Assembly (NCBI GenBank): GCA_022447275.1
Contig: JAKVBK010000009.1
Coordinates: 33,098 to 97,097 of the forward strand
Direction: 5' to 3'
DNA length: 64,000 bases
Source of the DNA: Oceanicola sp.
Lineage (GTDB): Bacteria; Pseudomonadota; Alphaproteobacteria; Rhodobacterales; Rhodobacteraceae
Program-made: the position numbers and the translations under genes
In this document: in pieces, positions 46,248 through 55,355 of the stretch
How positions within the stretch are numbered: the first letter of the stretch is position 1
Layout of the letters: every line of letters starts with the position of its first letter
Notes under the pieces: model-generated
Database searches by the model: none
The model's input: only the letters and a program-made list of their open reading frames with translations
Told to the model about the DNA's origin: nothing

Positions 46248-46958
46248 TCAGGCGATCTCGACAGGCAGCTCCGGACCGATGCGGACACCGTCCACATCGA
46301 TTTCACAGCGGTGACAGATCGCTTCCACACCGGCCGCGCGCGCGGCGCGAAAGGCTGCGGCATAAGCCGGATCGAGGTCTTCGGCAAGACGCAAGCGATC
46401 GCAATCGGTGCGCTGCACCAGATACAGCATGACGGCCCTGTGGCCCTGCGCCACCATGTCCGACAACTCGCGCAGGTGCTTGGCGCCACGGGTTGTGACA
46501 CTGTCAGGGAATTCGGCCCATGTGCCCTCGCGGCGCAGGTGCACGTTCTTTACCTCCACATAGGCATCGGGCAGCCCGGCGGTGCTCAACAGCAGATCGA
46601 TCCGGCTGTTGACCCCGTACTTCACTTCGGGCCGGTGGCTGTCATAGGCTGCGAGCGCAGGTATGGCCCTGTCTGCGACGGCTTCGGCGGCCACGCGGTT
46701 TGGCACGCTTGTGTCGATCCCGGCCCAGTGCCCACCGGGCAATTCGCACAGCCGCCAGCCATATTTCAGTTTTTTCTTCGGATCATCATTGGGCTCCACC
46801 CACACGGGCAGCCCGGGCTCCTTCAGGCCCAGCATGGCCCCGGGGTTGGGGCAATGCGCCGTTACCTCCTCGCCGGTGCCCTCAAGGCGGATATCGGAAA
46901 GAAAGCGATTGTAGCGGCGGATCAGGCTGCCGCGGATGAGAGGTGTTTTCCAGCGCAT
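46248..46958 (-). CDS. sfsA: SfsA family protein
   Basis: This 236-residue protein carries the SfsA pattern: LIRRYNRFLSDIRL, EVTAHCPNPGAMLGL, a YVEVKNVHL nuclease-like acidic/lysine site, FPDSVTTRGAKHLREL and DPAYAAAFRAA. SfsA was named for a sugar-fermentation phenotype and is annotated as a DNA/RNA-binding nuclease; its physiological role is unsettled. ATG 46958 is the family start and lies 50 bp from the divergent CinA-like ATG. Confidence 0.92.
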   Translation of the reverse strand: MRWKTPLIRGSLIRRYNRFLSDIRLEGTGEEVTAHCPNPGAMLGLKEPGLPVWVEPNDDPKKKLKYGWRLCELPGGHWAGIDTSVPNRVAAEAVADRAIPALAAYDSHRPEVKYGVNSRIDLLLSTAGLPDAYVEVKNVHLRREGTWAEFPDSVTTRGAKHLRELSDMVAQGHRAVMLYLVQRTDCDRLRLAEDLDPAYAAAFRAARAAGVEAICHRCEIDVDGVRIGPELPVEIA

Positions 46959-47008
46959 GTGGCGGGGGTATAGGGGGATTGCACACGAAACAAGAGGGGC
47001 TTGTGGCC

Positions 47009-47743
47009 ATGGCACAACCGAGCGCGGCAATGTTGGTGATCGGAGATGAGATCCTGTCGGGGCGCACCCGGGATGCCAATATGCATCATCTGGCCGGTCG
47101 TCTGACCGAAAAGGGCGTCACTCTGCGCGAAGTGCGCGTGGTCTCTGATGATGCCGATGCGATCATTGCGGCGGTCAATGCCCTGCGCGCCAGTCATGAC
47201 CATGTCTTTACCTCGGGGGGGATTGGCCCCACCCATGATGATATCACGGCCGATTGCATCGCTGCGGCTTTTGGCGCGCCTATCGATGTGCGCGAGGATG
47301 CAAGGGCTCTGCTCGCGGCCCATTACGCCGCCCGTGACATGCCATTCAATACGGCGCGGCAACGCATGGCCCGCATCCCTGACGGGGCCACATTGATCGA
47401 CAATCCGGTCTCGGTTGCACCGGGCTTCAGCCTCGGCAATGTCCATGTGATGGCGGGCGTGCCAAAAGTGTTCACGGCCATGGTGGAAAGCGTTCTGGCG
47501 ACGATTGATGGGGGCGCGCCCCTGTTGTCTGTCTCGGTACGGGTGGATCGTGGCGAAGGCGAGATTGCCGGCCCCTTGGCCGCGCTCGCCGCTCGGTTCG
47601 ATGATCTGTCTATCGGCTCGTACCCGTTTGTGCAGGATGGGGCCTATGGCGCAAACATTGTCTTTCGGGGCACCGGGCAATCCCGTTTGGAGGAAGCCGC
47701 GGAGGCCCTGCGCGCAAGCTTTCCCGCCAAAGAGGGCACTTGA
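47009..47743 (+). CDS. CinA N-terminal / molybdopterin-binding-like domain protein
   Basis: This 244-residue protein has the MoCF/CinA-N fold markers: AMLVIGDEILSGRTRDAN, VFTSGGIGPTHDDITADC and NPVSVAPGFSLGNVHVMAGVP. It lacks the CinA C-terminal nicotinamide-nucleotide amidase domain. Such stand-alone domains may hydrolyse ADP-ribose or NAD-derived nucleotides, but this is unproven here. ATG 47009 is preceded by GAGGGG. It is directly followed by the GNAT gene with no gap. Confidence 0.9.
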   Translation: MAQPSAAMLVIGDEILSGRTRDANMHHLAGRLTEKGVTLREVRVVSDDADAIIAAVNALRASHDHVFTSGGIGPTHDDITADCIAAAFGAPIDVREDARALLAAHYAARDMPFNTARQRMARIPDGATLIDNPVSVAPGFSLGNVHVMAGVPKVFTAMVESVLATIDGGAPLLSVSVRVDRGEGEIAGPLAALAARFDDLSIGSYPFVQDGAYGANIVFRGTGQSRLEEAAEALRASFPAKEGT

Positions 47744-48451
47744 ATGGAGCCAGAGCAGGTTTTTGCAGCCCTTGAGGCCACCTGGCCCGCGGACAGCACG
47801 GAGACGGTCGGCCCTTGGTTGGTGCGCGCGGGGGCTGGCGGCGGCAAGCGGGTTTCGTGCGCCTCGACCCCGGATGAGGACGCTGACTTGCAAATCATGG
47901 AAGACGCGCAAGCCAGCCTGGGCCAGCCCGCGCTCGCCATGGTGCGCAATGCCCAGCCCCGCCTCACCGACCGCCTGCGCGCGGCAGGCTATGGCTGCAT
48001 CGATCCAACTTGCCTTTATGCCGCGCCTGCGGCCGCACTTGCGCAGACACCGCCGCCCGTGACCTGCTTTGTCACGGAATGGCCCCCGCTCGAGATTGTC
48101 TGCGAAATCTGGCAGGCCGGTGGGATCGGCCCGGCCCGCCGGGCCGTCATGGAGCGGGCTAAGGGGCCAAAGACCGTGCTCATGGGGCGCATCAATGACA
48201 GGCCGGGAGCGGCTGCATTTCTGTCAAAACATGACAAAATTGTAATGATTCATGCCCTCGAGGTGAGCCAAGAGCGCCGCCGCGCCGGATTGGCACGCCA
48301 TATGATGGGGGTGGCCGCCAAATGGGCACTAGATCAAGGGGCCGACACGTTGGCGCTTGCAGTGACGCAAGGCAACATGCCCGCCAATGCGCTTTATACT
48401 TCCCTCAACATGTCCGTCGTGGGAAACTACGCGTATTGGCAGAAGCAGTAA
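47744..48451 (+). CDS. GNAT family acetyltransferase-like protein
   Basis: This 235-residue protein has the GNAT acetyl-CoA site in the C-terminal half: VMIHALEVSQERRRAGLARHMM followed by ADTLALAVTQGNMPANALYTSLNM. The N-terminal half is variable. Substrate unknown. The ATG follows the previous stop with zero gap, implying an operon with the CinA-like gene. Confidence 0.88.
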   Translation: MEPEQVFAALEATWPADSTETVGPWLVRAGAGGGKRVSCASTPDEDADLQIMEDAQASLGQPALAMVRNAQPRLTDRLRAAGYGCIDPTCLYAAPAAALAQTPPPVTCFVTEWPPLEIVCEIWQAGGIGPARRAVMERAKGPKTVLMGRINDRPGAAAFLSKHDKIVMIHALEVSQERRRAGLARHMMGVAAKWALDQGADTLALAVTQGNMPANALYTSLNMSVVGNYAYWQKQ

Positions 48452-48490
48452 CGCGCGCAGAAAGATGCGCCTGATGAGCCCGGCAGGAAC

Positions 48491-49066
48491 ATGACTGACA
48501 CCTCTTCGCTCCCTACGGCGCTGGATCTTCCTGCGCTGGATCCACTTCCAGACGACACGCAGCGCTATTTCGACATTTGCGTGGAAAAGCTTGGCTTCGT
48601 GCCGAATGTGCTGCGCGCCTATGCCTTCGACAAAACAAAGCTGGATGCGTTCAGCGCGCTCTACAATGACTTGATGCTCGGTGAGAGCGGACTGTCGAAA
48701 CTGGAGCGGGAGATGATTGCCGTAGTCGTGTCGTCCTGCAACAAGTGCTTTTACTGCCTTGTGGCGCACGGCCAGGCCGTGCGGGCGCTGTCAGGTGATC
48801 CGATGCTGGGTGAGCGCTTGGTCATGAACTGGCGCACTGCTGATCTGCCGTCGCGCCAACGTGCGATGCTGGCTTTTGCAGAGAAGATGACCCGCAGCAG
48901 CGCCGAGATCGTTGAGCAGGACCGTGCCGAGCTTCGGGCAGAAGGCTTCTCGGATCGCGATATTTGGGATATTGGTTCTGTCGCCGGGTTCTTTAACATG
49001 ACGAACCGATTGGCGTCGGCCACGGCAATGGAACCTAATGCGGAGTATCACGGTCTAAATCGATGA
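48491..49066 (+). CDS. AhpD-like / carboxymuconolactone decarboxylase-family peroxidase-related protein
   Basis: This 191-residue protein begins DLPALDPLPDDTQRYFDIC, followed by GFVPNVLRAYA, and has the active-site pattern CNKCFYCLVAHG with a CxxC redox pair and a His eight residues after the first Cys. It resembles the 'peroxidase-related enzyme' subgroup of AhpD folds. Its stop overlaps the OmpA-like gene (ATGA). Confidence 0.88.
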   Translation: MTDTSSLPTALDLPALDPLPDDTQRYFDICVEKLGFVPNVLRAYAFDKTKLDAFSALYNDLMLGESGLSKLEREMIAVVVSSCNKCFYCLVAHGQAVRALSGDPMLGERLVMNWRTADLPSRQRAMLAFAEKMTRSSAEIVEQDRAELRAEGFSDRDIWDIGSVAGFFNMTNRLASATAMEPNAEYHGLNR

Positions 49067-50040
49067 AACACGCTTTCCGCCTCCTGACTGTTTTGGCTGC
49101 CTGCGCGGCGGCCGGACCCGTGGCAGCGGCGGCTTTGGAGTTTCCATCGACAGCGATCCAGACGGCCTCCGCATCAGAGACGTTTGGCAGCCAGCGTGTG
49201 CCGATAACCGGATATGAAAACGGGCAGATGCAATCTGTCTGGGCAGAAGGGGCAATACAGCAGCAGGCTTGGCAAATGGCGCTTGGCGGCCAGACCACGC
49301 TGCAGATTTTGGCCCCGCTGCGGGATCAGTTGTCCGAAGCTGGCTATGAGATCATCTTTGAATGCGCTGCCAACGATTGTGGCGGCTTCGATTTCCGATA
49401 TGCGCTGGACCTGCTGCCCGAGCCGGACATGCATGTGGATCTGGGCGATTATCGTTTTATCGCTGCGCAGCGCGCTACGGATACGCGCCCCGAATACATC
49501 ACTGTGGTGGTCAGTCGCACCGATGCCCATGGCTTTGTGCATGTCACGCAAGTGGGCGAGGACGCACTGCCGGTTCAGAATACGATCGTAACGGCCACGA
49601 AATCACCGCCCGCAATCGCGGAGCTTGTCGATCCTGAAAAGCTGGCTGGCACGGTTGTGCCACAAGCGCTTCCGGATTTGCTTGCTGCGGAAGGCCGGGC
49701 AGTATTGGAAGATCTTTCCTTCCAGACTGGCTCGTCCCGGCTTGAGGATGCAGAGTTTGCCAGCCTGAATTCTCTGGCTGAGTACCTGAATGCGGGCACT
49801 GAACGGCAGGTTGTGCTGGTGGGGCACACGGATGCCGAAGGCACGTTGGACAACAACATTCGGCTGTCGAAGGCGCGGGCGAATGCTGTGCGCACCTACC
49901 TTGTAGAGACGCTTGGCGTTGCGCGTAATCAGGTGGTGGCAGAGGGTGTCGGCTATCTGGTGCCCCTGACCACAAACCAGACAGAAGAGGGCCGCACGGC
50001 CAATCGTCGGGTTGAGGTGATCGTCACATCGATGGAGTGA
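49063..50040 (+). CDS. OmpA-family outer-membrane / peptidoglycan-associated protein
   Basis: This 325-residue protein has a signal peptide (MKHAFRLLTVLAACAAAGPVAAAA), a unique middle region with two Cys (FECAANDCGG), and a C-terminal OmpA-like peptidoglycan-binding domain (EDLSFQTGSSRLEDAEF... VVLVGHTDAEGTLDNNIRLSKARANAVRTYLVE). It probably tethers the outer membrane or a periplasmic complex to peptidoglycan. It overlaps the AhpD-like gene by 4 bp. Confidence 0.9.
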   Translation: MKHAFRLLTVLAACAAAGPVAAAALEFPSTAIQTASASETFGSQRVPITGYENGQMQSVWAEGAIQQQAWQMALGGQTTLQILAPLRDQLSEAGYEIIFECAANDCGGFDFRYALDLLPEPDMHVDLGDYRFIAAQRATDTRPEYITVVVSRTDAHGFVHVTQVGEDALPVQNTIVTATKSPPAIAELVDPEKLAGTVVPQALPDLLAAEGRAVLEDLSFQTGSSRLEDAEFASLNSLAEYLNAGTERQVVLVGHTDAEGTLDNNIRLSKARANAVRTYLVETLGVARNQVVAEGVGYLVPLTTNQTEEGRTANRRVEVIVTSME

Positions 50041-50088
50041 TCAGCCTGTGCTGGGCTGAGCGACTACGTGCCTCTGGCCGTGGGGCCG

Positions 50089-50994
50089 TCACCAACTGTC
50101 CGGCGTGCGACCTGCGAAGCTTGTCACCAGGAAATCGATAAAGGCACGCACTTTGGGTTGCGTGAACCGGCCCGGCGGGTACACCGCGTAGATGCCCAGC
50201 ATTTCCTTAGGCAGATCCGGGATGGCTTCCTGGACAAGCCCGGCCTTCAGGGCGTCTGCGTACAGATAATTTGGCAGATAAGCGATGCCCAGCCCTGACA
50301 CGGCTGCATTGAGAAGCGATTGCCCATCATTCACGGTCAGCCACCCGGCGGTCCGCACTTGGCGCTTTTCGCCTGAAGGCGCAGTGATCCTCCACACGTT
50401 GCCAGCCGAATTGTTGGAATAGTGCAGCAACTTGTGCTCATTCAAATCATCAATACGGACGGGCCGGCCATAGCGTTCGAAATACTCGGGCGAAGCGATC
50501 ATGCGACGGCAGGTTTCGGAGAATTTGCGCGCCCGAAGCGAGCTATCTTCCATTTCACCCACGCGGATGGCCATGTCGAAGCCTTCCGAGATCAGTTCGA
50601 CGTGGCGGTTGTTCAGCACCATATCGACGGTGATGTCTTCGTGTTGTGACAGAAAATCACCCAGTATCGGAGACAGGTGATTCACGCCGAAATCCGTGGC
50701 CACAGAAATGCGCAGCAGGCCGGAGGGTGCGGATTGCATCGAAGTGACAAGCGCATCGGCCTCGCCGGCATCGGTTAGAACACGGCGGGCACGATCATAA
50801 TAGGCCAGACCTATTTCTGTGGGCGAAACGCGCCGCGTTGTGCGGTTGAGCAAGCGGGCACCAAGACGCGCTTCCAAAGAGGATACATGCTTGGAAACAG
50901 CAGATTTGGATATGCCCATCTTACGGGCGGCATCGGTGAACCCGCCTTGATCTACGACAGTGGCAAAGGCTTCCATCTCGGTCAATCGGTCCAT
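50089..50994 (-). CDS. LysR-type transcriptional regulator
   Basis: This 301-residue protein has an N-terminal winged helix (MEAFATVVDQGGFTDAARKMGISKSAVSKHVSSLEARLG) and a LysR substrate-binding domain. The body resembles the YhaJ/DsdC-like group of LysR proteins with DFGVNHLSPILGDFL. It ends close to the OmpA-like stop (convergent). No obvious regulated neighbour is divergent to it, so the target is unknown. Confidence 0.92.
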   Translation of the reverse strand: MDRLTEMEAFATVVDQGGFTDAARKMGISKSAVSKHVSSLEARLGARLLNRTTRRVSPTEIGLAYYDRARRVLTDAGEADALVTSMQSAPSGLLRISVATDFGVNHLSPILGDFLSQHEDITVDMVLNNRHVELISEGFDMAIRVGEMEDSSLRARKFSETCRRMIASPEYFERYGRPVRIDDLNEHKLLHYSNNSAGNVWRITAPSGEKRQVRTAGWLTVNDGQSLLNAAVSGLGIAYLPNYLYADALKAGLVQEAIPDLPKEMLGIYAVYPPGRFTQPKVRAFIDFLVTSFAGRTPDSW

Positions 50995-51187
50995 ATCTAC
51001 TGCCTCTGCTTACAAAACACGTCGGTTCGGCATCTTTTTGCCGATGAAATCTGGCGTGTTTGGGGCGAGGACCGGACATTATCTGGATAGAAGGCGTCTG
51101 GAGGGCCGATTGTTCAGGAAACAAGGTTACCTGTTCGCCAAATGAAGGTGTTTGGGCAAAATGCGGGCGATTGATGCGTGTTCGTGG

Positions 51188-52384
51188 TCAAACCAGCTCA
51201 GCAGCAAGCACCTTTGCCACTTGTGGAATATGGCTTTGAGTCAGTCCGGCGAGGTTGATCCGCCCGTCCCCCACCACATAGAGCGCATGGGCATCGCGCA
51301 GCCGCGTGACTTGCTCTGGCGTTGCGCCGATCAGGCTGAACATGCCCTTCTGGCTGGCAAGAAAATCGAACCTGTGGGTGCCCGTCTGTTGGTGCAGAGC
51401 GACGGCGAGTTCCTGCCGGATGGCGTCGATCCGCAGGCGCATTGTGTCCAGTTCGTCTGCCCAGATCTGGCGCAGCGCCGGGTCTGTCAGCACCTCTGTG
51501 ACGATTCGGGCCCCATGATCGGGCGGAAAGGCATAGGCCAGCCGGTTGAGCCAAGACATATTCGCGGCAACAACGTCGCGCAGGCCCGCGGAGGGGCACA
51601 GCGCCAAAAGCAGGCCGACCCGCTCGCGGTAGAGGCCAAAGCTTTTGGAGCCCGAGACTGCGACTAACATTTCCGGCACGGCGTCCATCAGAATCCGGAT
51701 GCCCGCCACGTCTGCCTGCGGGCCCTCGCCGAAGCCCAGATAGGCCAGATCGATCATGGGCACAGCGCCGGTTTTGCTGCACAGAGCAGCGATTTCGGCC
51801 CAATCCTGCGCGCTGAGGTCTGCGCCAGTCGGATTGTGGCAGCATCCATGCAGCAACACGATATCCCCGGGCGGCACGGCAGACAGATCGGCCAGCATGC
51901 CCTCACGGTCGAGGCCGCCGGTGCTTGCGTCGTAATAGCGATAGGTGCGTGCCGGAACTGCCATAGCGGCGGTGATGGCTGGGTGATTGGGCCAGGTGGG
52001 GTCGGGCATCCACACCGTCACATCGGGATTGGCGCGTCGGGCCAGTTCGAAGCCGTGACGCACGGCACCTGTGCCCCCGGGCGTTGCCAGCGCGGCAATC
52101 CGATCCTGCGGCCTGTGCTGCCCCAGCACCAGTTCGGCCAGCGCCGCATGAAAGGCAGGATCCCCTTCGAGCGCCACATATCCCTTGGTGGTCTGGCGGG
52201 CGAGCAGACGGGCCTCGGCCTCTGTGACGGCCTGCATAACCGGCGTGGTGCCCTCTGGCGTTCGGTAAACGCCAACGCCCAAATCAACCTTGTTGGGCCG
52301 GGGATCATTGGCGAACTGCGCCATAAGGCGCAGAATTTTGTCCGCTTCCTGCGGTTCAAGCCGTTCCAGCAAAGGGGCTGTCAT
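51188..52384 (-). CDS. aspartate/aromatic amino-acid aminotransferase
   Basis: This 398-residue PLP enzyme of fold type I starts LERLEPQEADKILRLMAQFANDPRPNKVDLGVGVYRTPEG. The PLP lysine lies in VSGSKSFGLYRERVGLL, matching the AspC/TyrB signature, with the Asn/Asp/Tyr PLP contacts around HGCCHNPTG and MIDLAYLGFG. Aromatic or aspartate specificity cannot be settled by eye. The ATG at 52384 overlaps the sseA stop, indicating an operon. Confidence 0.9.
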   Translation of the reverse strand: MTAPLLERLEPQEADKILRLMAQFANDPRPNKVDLGVGVYRTPEGTTPVMQAVTEAEARLLARQTTKGYVALEGDPAFHAALAELVLGQHRPQDRIAALATPGGTGAVRHGFELARRANPDVTVWMPDPTWPNHPAITAAMAVPARTYRYYDASTGGLDREGMLADLSAVPPGDIVLLHGCCHNPTGADLSAQDWAEIAALCSKTGAVPMIDLAYLGFGEGPQADVAGIRILMDAVPEMLVAVSGSKSFGLYRERVGLLLALCPSAGLRDVVAANMSWLNRLAYAFPPDHGARIVTEVLTDPALRQIWADELDTMRLRIDAIRQELAVALHQQTGTHRFDFLASQKGMFSLIGATPEQVTRLRDAHALYVVGDGRINLAGLTQSHIPQVAKVLAAELV

Positions 52385-53229
52385 CCTGTGGCAACCGGCA
52401 GATCCGGAAAGGATCCCCATTCTGTCCAGCTGCCATCATAGAGCGCATGGGACCGATGTCCGAGACGCTCCAGCCCAAGCGAAAGTACGGCGGCTGTCAC
52501 GCCGGAACCGCACGTGGTGATCACAGGCTTGCGCAAGTCGATACCGGCTTCTTCGAAGGCTGCGCGCAGGGCGTCATCCTGTTTCATCGTACCGTCGCCA
52601 TTGAGCAACGTCGTGAAAGGCAGATTGAGCGAATTCGGGATATGGCCGGCGGCCAGTCCTTCGCGCGGTTCTTCCACCTCGCCGCGGAACCGTTCTCCGG
52701 CGCGGGCGTCGAGGATTTGCCAATCCCCCAGCTTAGAGGCGCTGGCGACTTGGGTCACATCCTTGATCAGGGATGCCTGGCGCTGCACCGTCATGTGCCT
52801 GTCGCGCATGATCGGGGGCATGTCTTGCAAAGCGCGTCCCTCTGCCACCCATTTGGGCAAGCCACCATCCAGAACCGCCACATCGGTTTTGCCCATCAGG
52901 CGGAACAGCCACCAGACCCGCGCGGCAGAGAACAGCCCCATGCCATCATAGACCACCACCTGATGGCCGTCGCCCACGCCCATGGCCCGCATGCGCGAGA
53001 TGAACTTTTCAACCGGGGGGGCGGTATGGGGCAACTCGGATCGCTGGTCAGAGATGTCGTCGATATCAAAAAAGCGCGCGCCAGGGATGTGGGCCGCGTC
53101 ATATTCCGCCTTAGCATCCCGTCCCATCGCGGGCAGGTACCATGATCCGTCCAGAATGCGCAGATCAGGGTCGTTGAGATGGCTGGCCAGCCATTCCGTT
53201 GAAACCAGAGTTTTCGGGTCGTCTCGCAT
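52381..53229 (-). CDS. sseA: 3-mercaptopyruvate sulfurtransferase
   Basis: This 282-residue protein has tandem rhodanese domains, with the catalytic Cys in TTCGSGVTAA. The CGSGVTA loop is the one of 3-mercaptopyruvate rather than thiosulfate sulfurtransferases. It transfers sulfur from 3-mercaptopyruvate, which arises from cysteine by transamination, so pairing with an aminotransferase is sensible. It overlaps that gene by 4 bp. Confidence 0.93.
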   Translation of the reverse strand: MRDDPKTLVSTEWLASHLNDPDLRILDGSWYLPAMGRDAKAEYDAAHIPGARFFDIDDISDQRSELPHTAPPVEKFISRMRAMGVGDGHQVVVYDGMGLFSAARVWWLFRLMGKTDVAVLDGGLPKWVAEGRALQDMPPIMRDRHMTVQRQASLIKDVTQVASASKLGDWQILDARAGERFRGEVEEPREGLAAGHIPNSLNLPFTTLLNGDGTMKQDDALRAAFEEAGIDLRKPVITTCGSGVTAAVLSLGLERLGHRSHALYDGSWTEWGSFPDLPVATG

Positions 53230-53332
53230 AATCTTATCCCCGCGGCGTCTTCAATCTTGGTAGGGCTTGCATCGCAAACTGGCAAGCTCTGCCAAGGATC
53301 AGTTCACTATCCATCCCAGTGGCCAGATCGGT

Positions 53333-53803
53333 CTATCCGTTCTTGAGCAGGCGCTGTTTCTGGCGTGCCCAGTCCCGTTTGGCGTCCGAGGCGCGCTTGT
53401 CTGCCACCTTCTTGCCCTTGGCGATGCCAATCTTCATCTTCGCGATGCCCTTGTGGTTGAAGTAGAGCACGAGGGGCACCAGTGTCATCCCTTTGCGCTG
53501 GGTATCCGCCCACATGCGCGCCAGCTCGCGCTTATTGGCCAGCAGTTTGCGCCTGCGCCGTTCCTCATGGGGGAACATGGCGCGGTTGTAGGGCGCGATA
53601 TAGCTGTTGACCAACCACAGCTCGCCATCCTTCACCTCGGCATAGCTTTCGGCGATGTTCGAGGGGTTTTCGCGCAGCGATTTGACTTCAGATCCGGACA
53701 GGATGATTCCCACCTCGAGATCATCCTCGATGGCGTAATCGTAGCGGGCACGCCGATTCTCGGCGATCACCTTGTAATTCGGATCAGACTTGGGTTTGGC
53801 CAT
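53333..53803 (-). CDS. smpB: SsrA-binding protein SmpB
   Basis: This 156-residue protein is typical of Smp[46 protein letters not shown], and a basic tail with [21 protein letters not shown]. It delivers tmRNA to stalled ribosomes for trans-translation. It lies 42 bp downstream of trmO and follows dapA. Confidence 0.97.
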   Translation of the reverse strand: MAKPKSDPNYKVIAENRRARYDYAIEDDLEVGIILSGSEVKSLRENPSNIAESYAEVKDGELWLVNSYIAPYNRAMFPHEERRRRKLLANKRELARMWADTQRKGMTLVPLVLYFNHKGIAKMKIGIAKGKKVADKRASDAKRDWARQKQRLLKNG

Positions 53804-53844
53804 GGCACCCGCATATAGGCCCGCCCGCGCCCGGTGGGAAGGGC

Positions 53845-54324
53845 CTAGTCGACGATCCGGCCCGGAGGGGCATCAATCGTGGGTTGCCAGGGCTTGATAT
53901 CGATCACCGGAGTGTTGTCGAAACAATCGGCGGCATCGATGCCGATACGATGATCCGAGAGCGATGTGATCTGCACACAGGCCATCGACACCGGATTGGG
54001 CCGGGCCGGTGTGCGGATGGCAAACGCGCCGCGCGGGCCGTCCACATGGCCCGGGCGCTGCACGCCGATATCCCGGCGGGCCCGATCCATCCAATAGAGC
54101 AGCATGATCCACCGGCCCGGGGCCAGCCCTGTCAGCAATGGCTGGTAGGCCGGGTCCAGCTCGATCCAGGCCTCGGCACCCTGCTCCCGCGCGCGGGTGA
54201 TGCTTTTGGGGCAATCATCTGGCCCCCAGGGTGTGCGAATGCGGCCCAGAAAGGCCACGGATGCGTCGTGGCGCGCGCCCGGGTCGAAGGGCAGAACCAC
54301 TTCTCCGGGGCGCGGTGCCTTCAT
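53845..54324 (-). CDS. trmO: TrmO/TsaA-type tRNA methyltransferase-like protein
   Basis: This 159-residue protein has the TsaA/YaeB motifs [47 protein letters not shown] and [13 protein letters not shown]. coli TrmO methylates t6A37 of tRNA-Thr. Length (159) is less than E. coli's 235, so only the core domain is present and the exact substrate is unsure. It starts at ATG 54324, sharing a base with the dapA stop. Confidence 0.85.
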   Translation of the reverse strand: MKAPRPGEVVLPFDPGARHDASVAFLGRIRTPWGPDDCPKSITRAREQGAEAWIELDPAYQPLLTGLAPGRWIMLLYWMDRARRDIGVQRPGHVDGPRGAFAIRTPARPNPVSMACVQITSLSDHRIGIDAADCFDNTPVIDIKPWQPTIDAPPGRIVD

Positions 54325-55199
54325 CAGTTGAGGATCCCGGCGTGGCGCATGGCTGCCTGCATCGCATCCTTGACCGGATCGCTCAGGCCGACCAGCGGCG
54401 AACGCACCTCTTCGGAGCACTTGCCCAGAAGGGACAGCCCATATTTCGCGCCCGCAAGGCCAGGTTCGAGGAAAATGGCCTCGTGCAGGGGCATCAGCCG
54501 GTCCTGGTAAGCCAGCGCCTTGGCATAGTCGCCCGCAAGCGTCGCGGCCTGGAATTCTGCGCACAGGCGGGGCGCCACATTTGCCGTAACCGAGATGCAG
54601 CCCACGCCGCCATGGGCATTGAAGCCAAGGGCAGAGGCATCCTCGCCCGAAAGCTGACAGAAATCAGGCCCACAGGTGATGCGCTGCTTGGACACCCGCG
54701 TGATATCGCCGGTGGCGTCCTTCACCCCGATGATGCGCGGCAGCTTTGCGAGCGCGCCCATCGTGTCCGGTGTCATGTCCACAACCGAACGGCCGGGAAT
54801 GTTGTAGATGATGATCGGCAGATCGCAGCATTCGTGCAGGGCGGTGAAATGGGCGATCAGCCCGGCCTGCGTCGGCTTGTTGTAGTAGGGTGTCACGACC
54901 AGCCCGGCGGCAGCGCCGACTTTTTCGGCGTGTTGCAGAAAGCGCACGGACTCAACCGTGTTGTTGCTGCCTGCGCCAGCAATCACCGGGATGCGCCCGG
55001 CGGCGGCTTTCACCGTCTGCTCCACCACGGTTTCGTGCTCGGCATGGGTCAGGGTGGGGCTTTCGCCGGTGGTGCCAACCGGCACAAGCCCGGCCGACCC
55101 CTCGGAAATATGCCACTCGACCAAGGATCCGAGCGTTTCGAGATCCAGTGCGCCGTGTTTGAACGGTGTCACCAGGGCTGGAATGGACCCTTTGAACAT
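54324..55199 (-). CDS. dapA: 4-hydroxy-tetrahydrodipicolinate synthase
   Basis: This 291-residue enzyme condenses pyruvate and aspartate semialdehyde in the lysine/diaminopimelate pathway. [29 protein letters not shown], the catalytic [11 protein letters not shown]yr and the Schiff-base Lys in [10 protein letters not shown] are visible. GGAGG precedes ATG 55199. The trmO and smpB genes follow in the same direction. dapF at 10117 catalyses a later step of the same pathway. Confidence 0.97.
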   Translation of the reverse strand: MFKGSIPALVTPFKHGALDLETLGSLVEWHISEGSAGLVPVGTTGESPTLTHAEHETVVEQTVKAAAGRIPVIAGAGSNNTVESVRFLQHAEKVGAAAGLVVTPYYNKPTQAGLIAHFTALHECCDLPIIIYNIPGRSVVDMTPDTMGALAKLPRIIGVKDATGDITRVSKQRITCGPDFCQLSGEDASALGFNAHGGVGCISVTANVAPRLCAEFQAATLAGDYAKALAYQDRLMPLHEAIFLEPGLAGAKYGLSLLGKCSEEVRSPLVGLSDPVKDAMQAAMRHAGILN

Positions 55200-55355
55200 G
55201 ACGCTGCACCTCCGAGTTTGCTGTGGTGATGGAAATCGCGCGGAACCTAGACCCAACTGATGAAAGATGGAAGGGGCGGCGCGCCTTTGCCGACAACTCT
55301 GTAAATGCCGGTGATGTGTCTTGCCGTGCGGGCCCGGGCACCGCATCTTCAGGAC

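Noticed and set aside
45341..46432. 363-codon + strand frame
   Set aside because: Antisense to map and sfsA, which have clear motifs.
54231..55229. 332-codon + strand frame
   Set aside because: Opposite dapA and trmO; Arg-rich nonsense.
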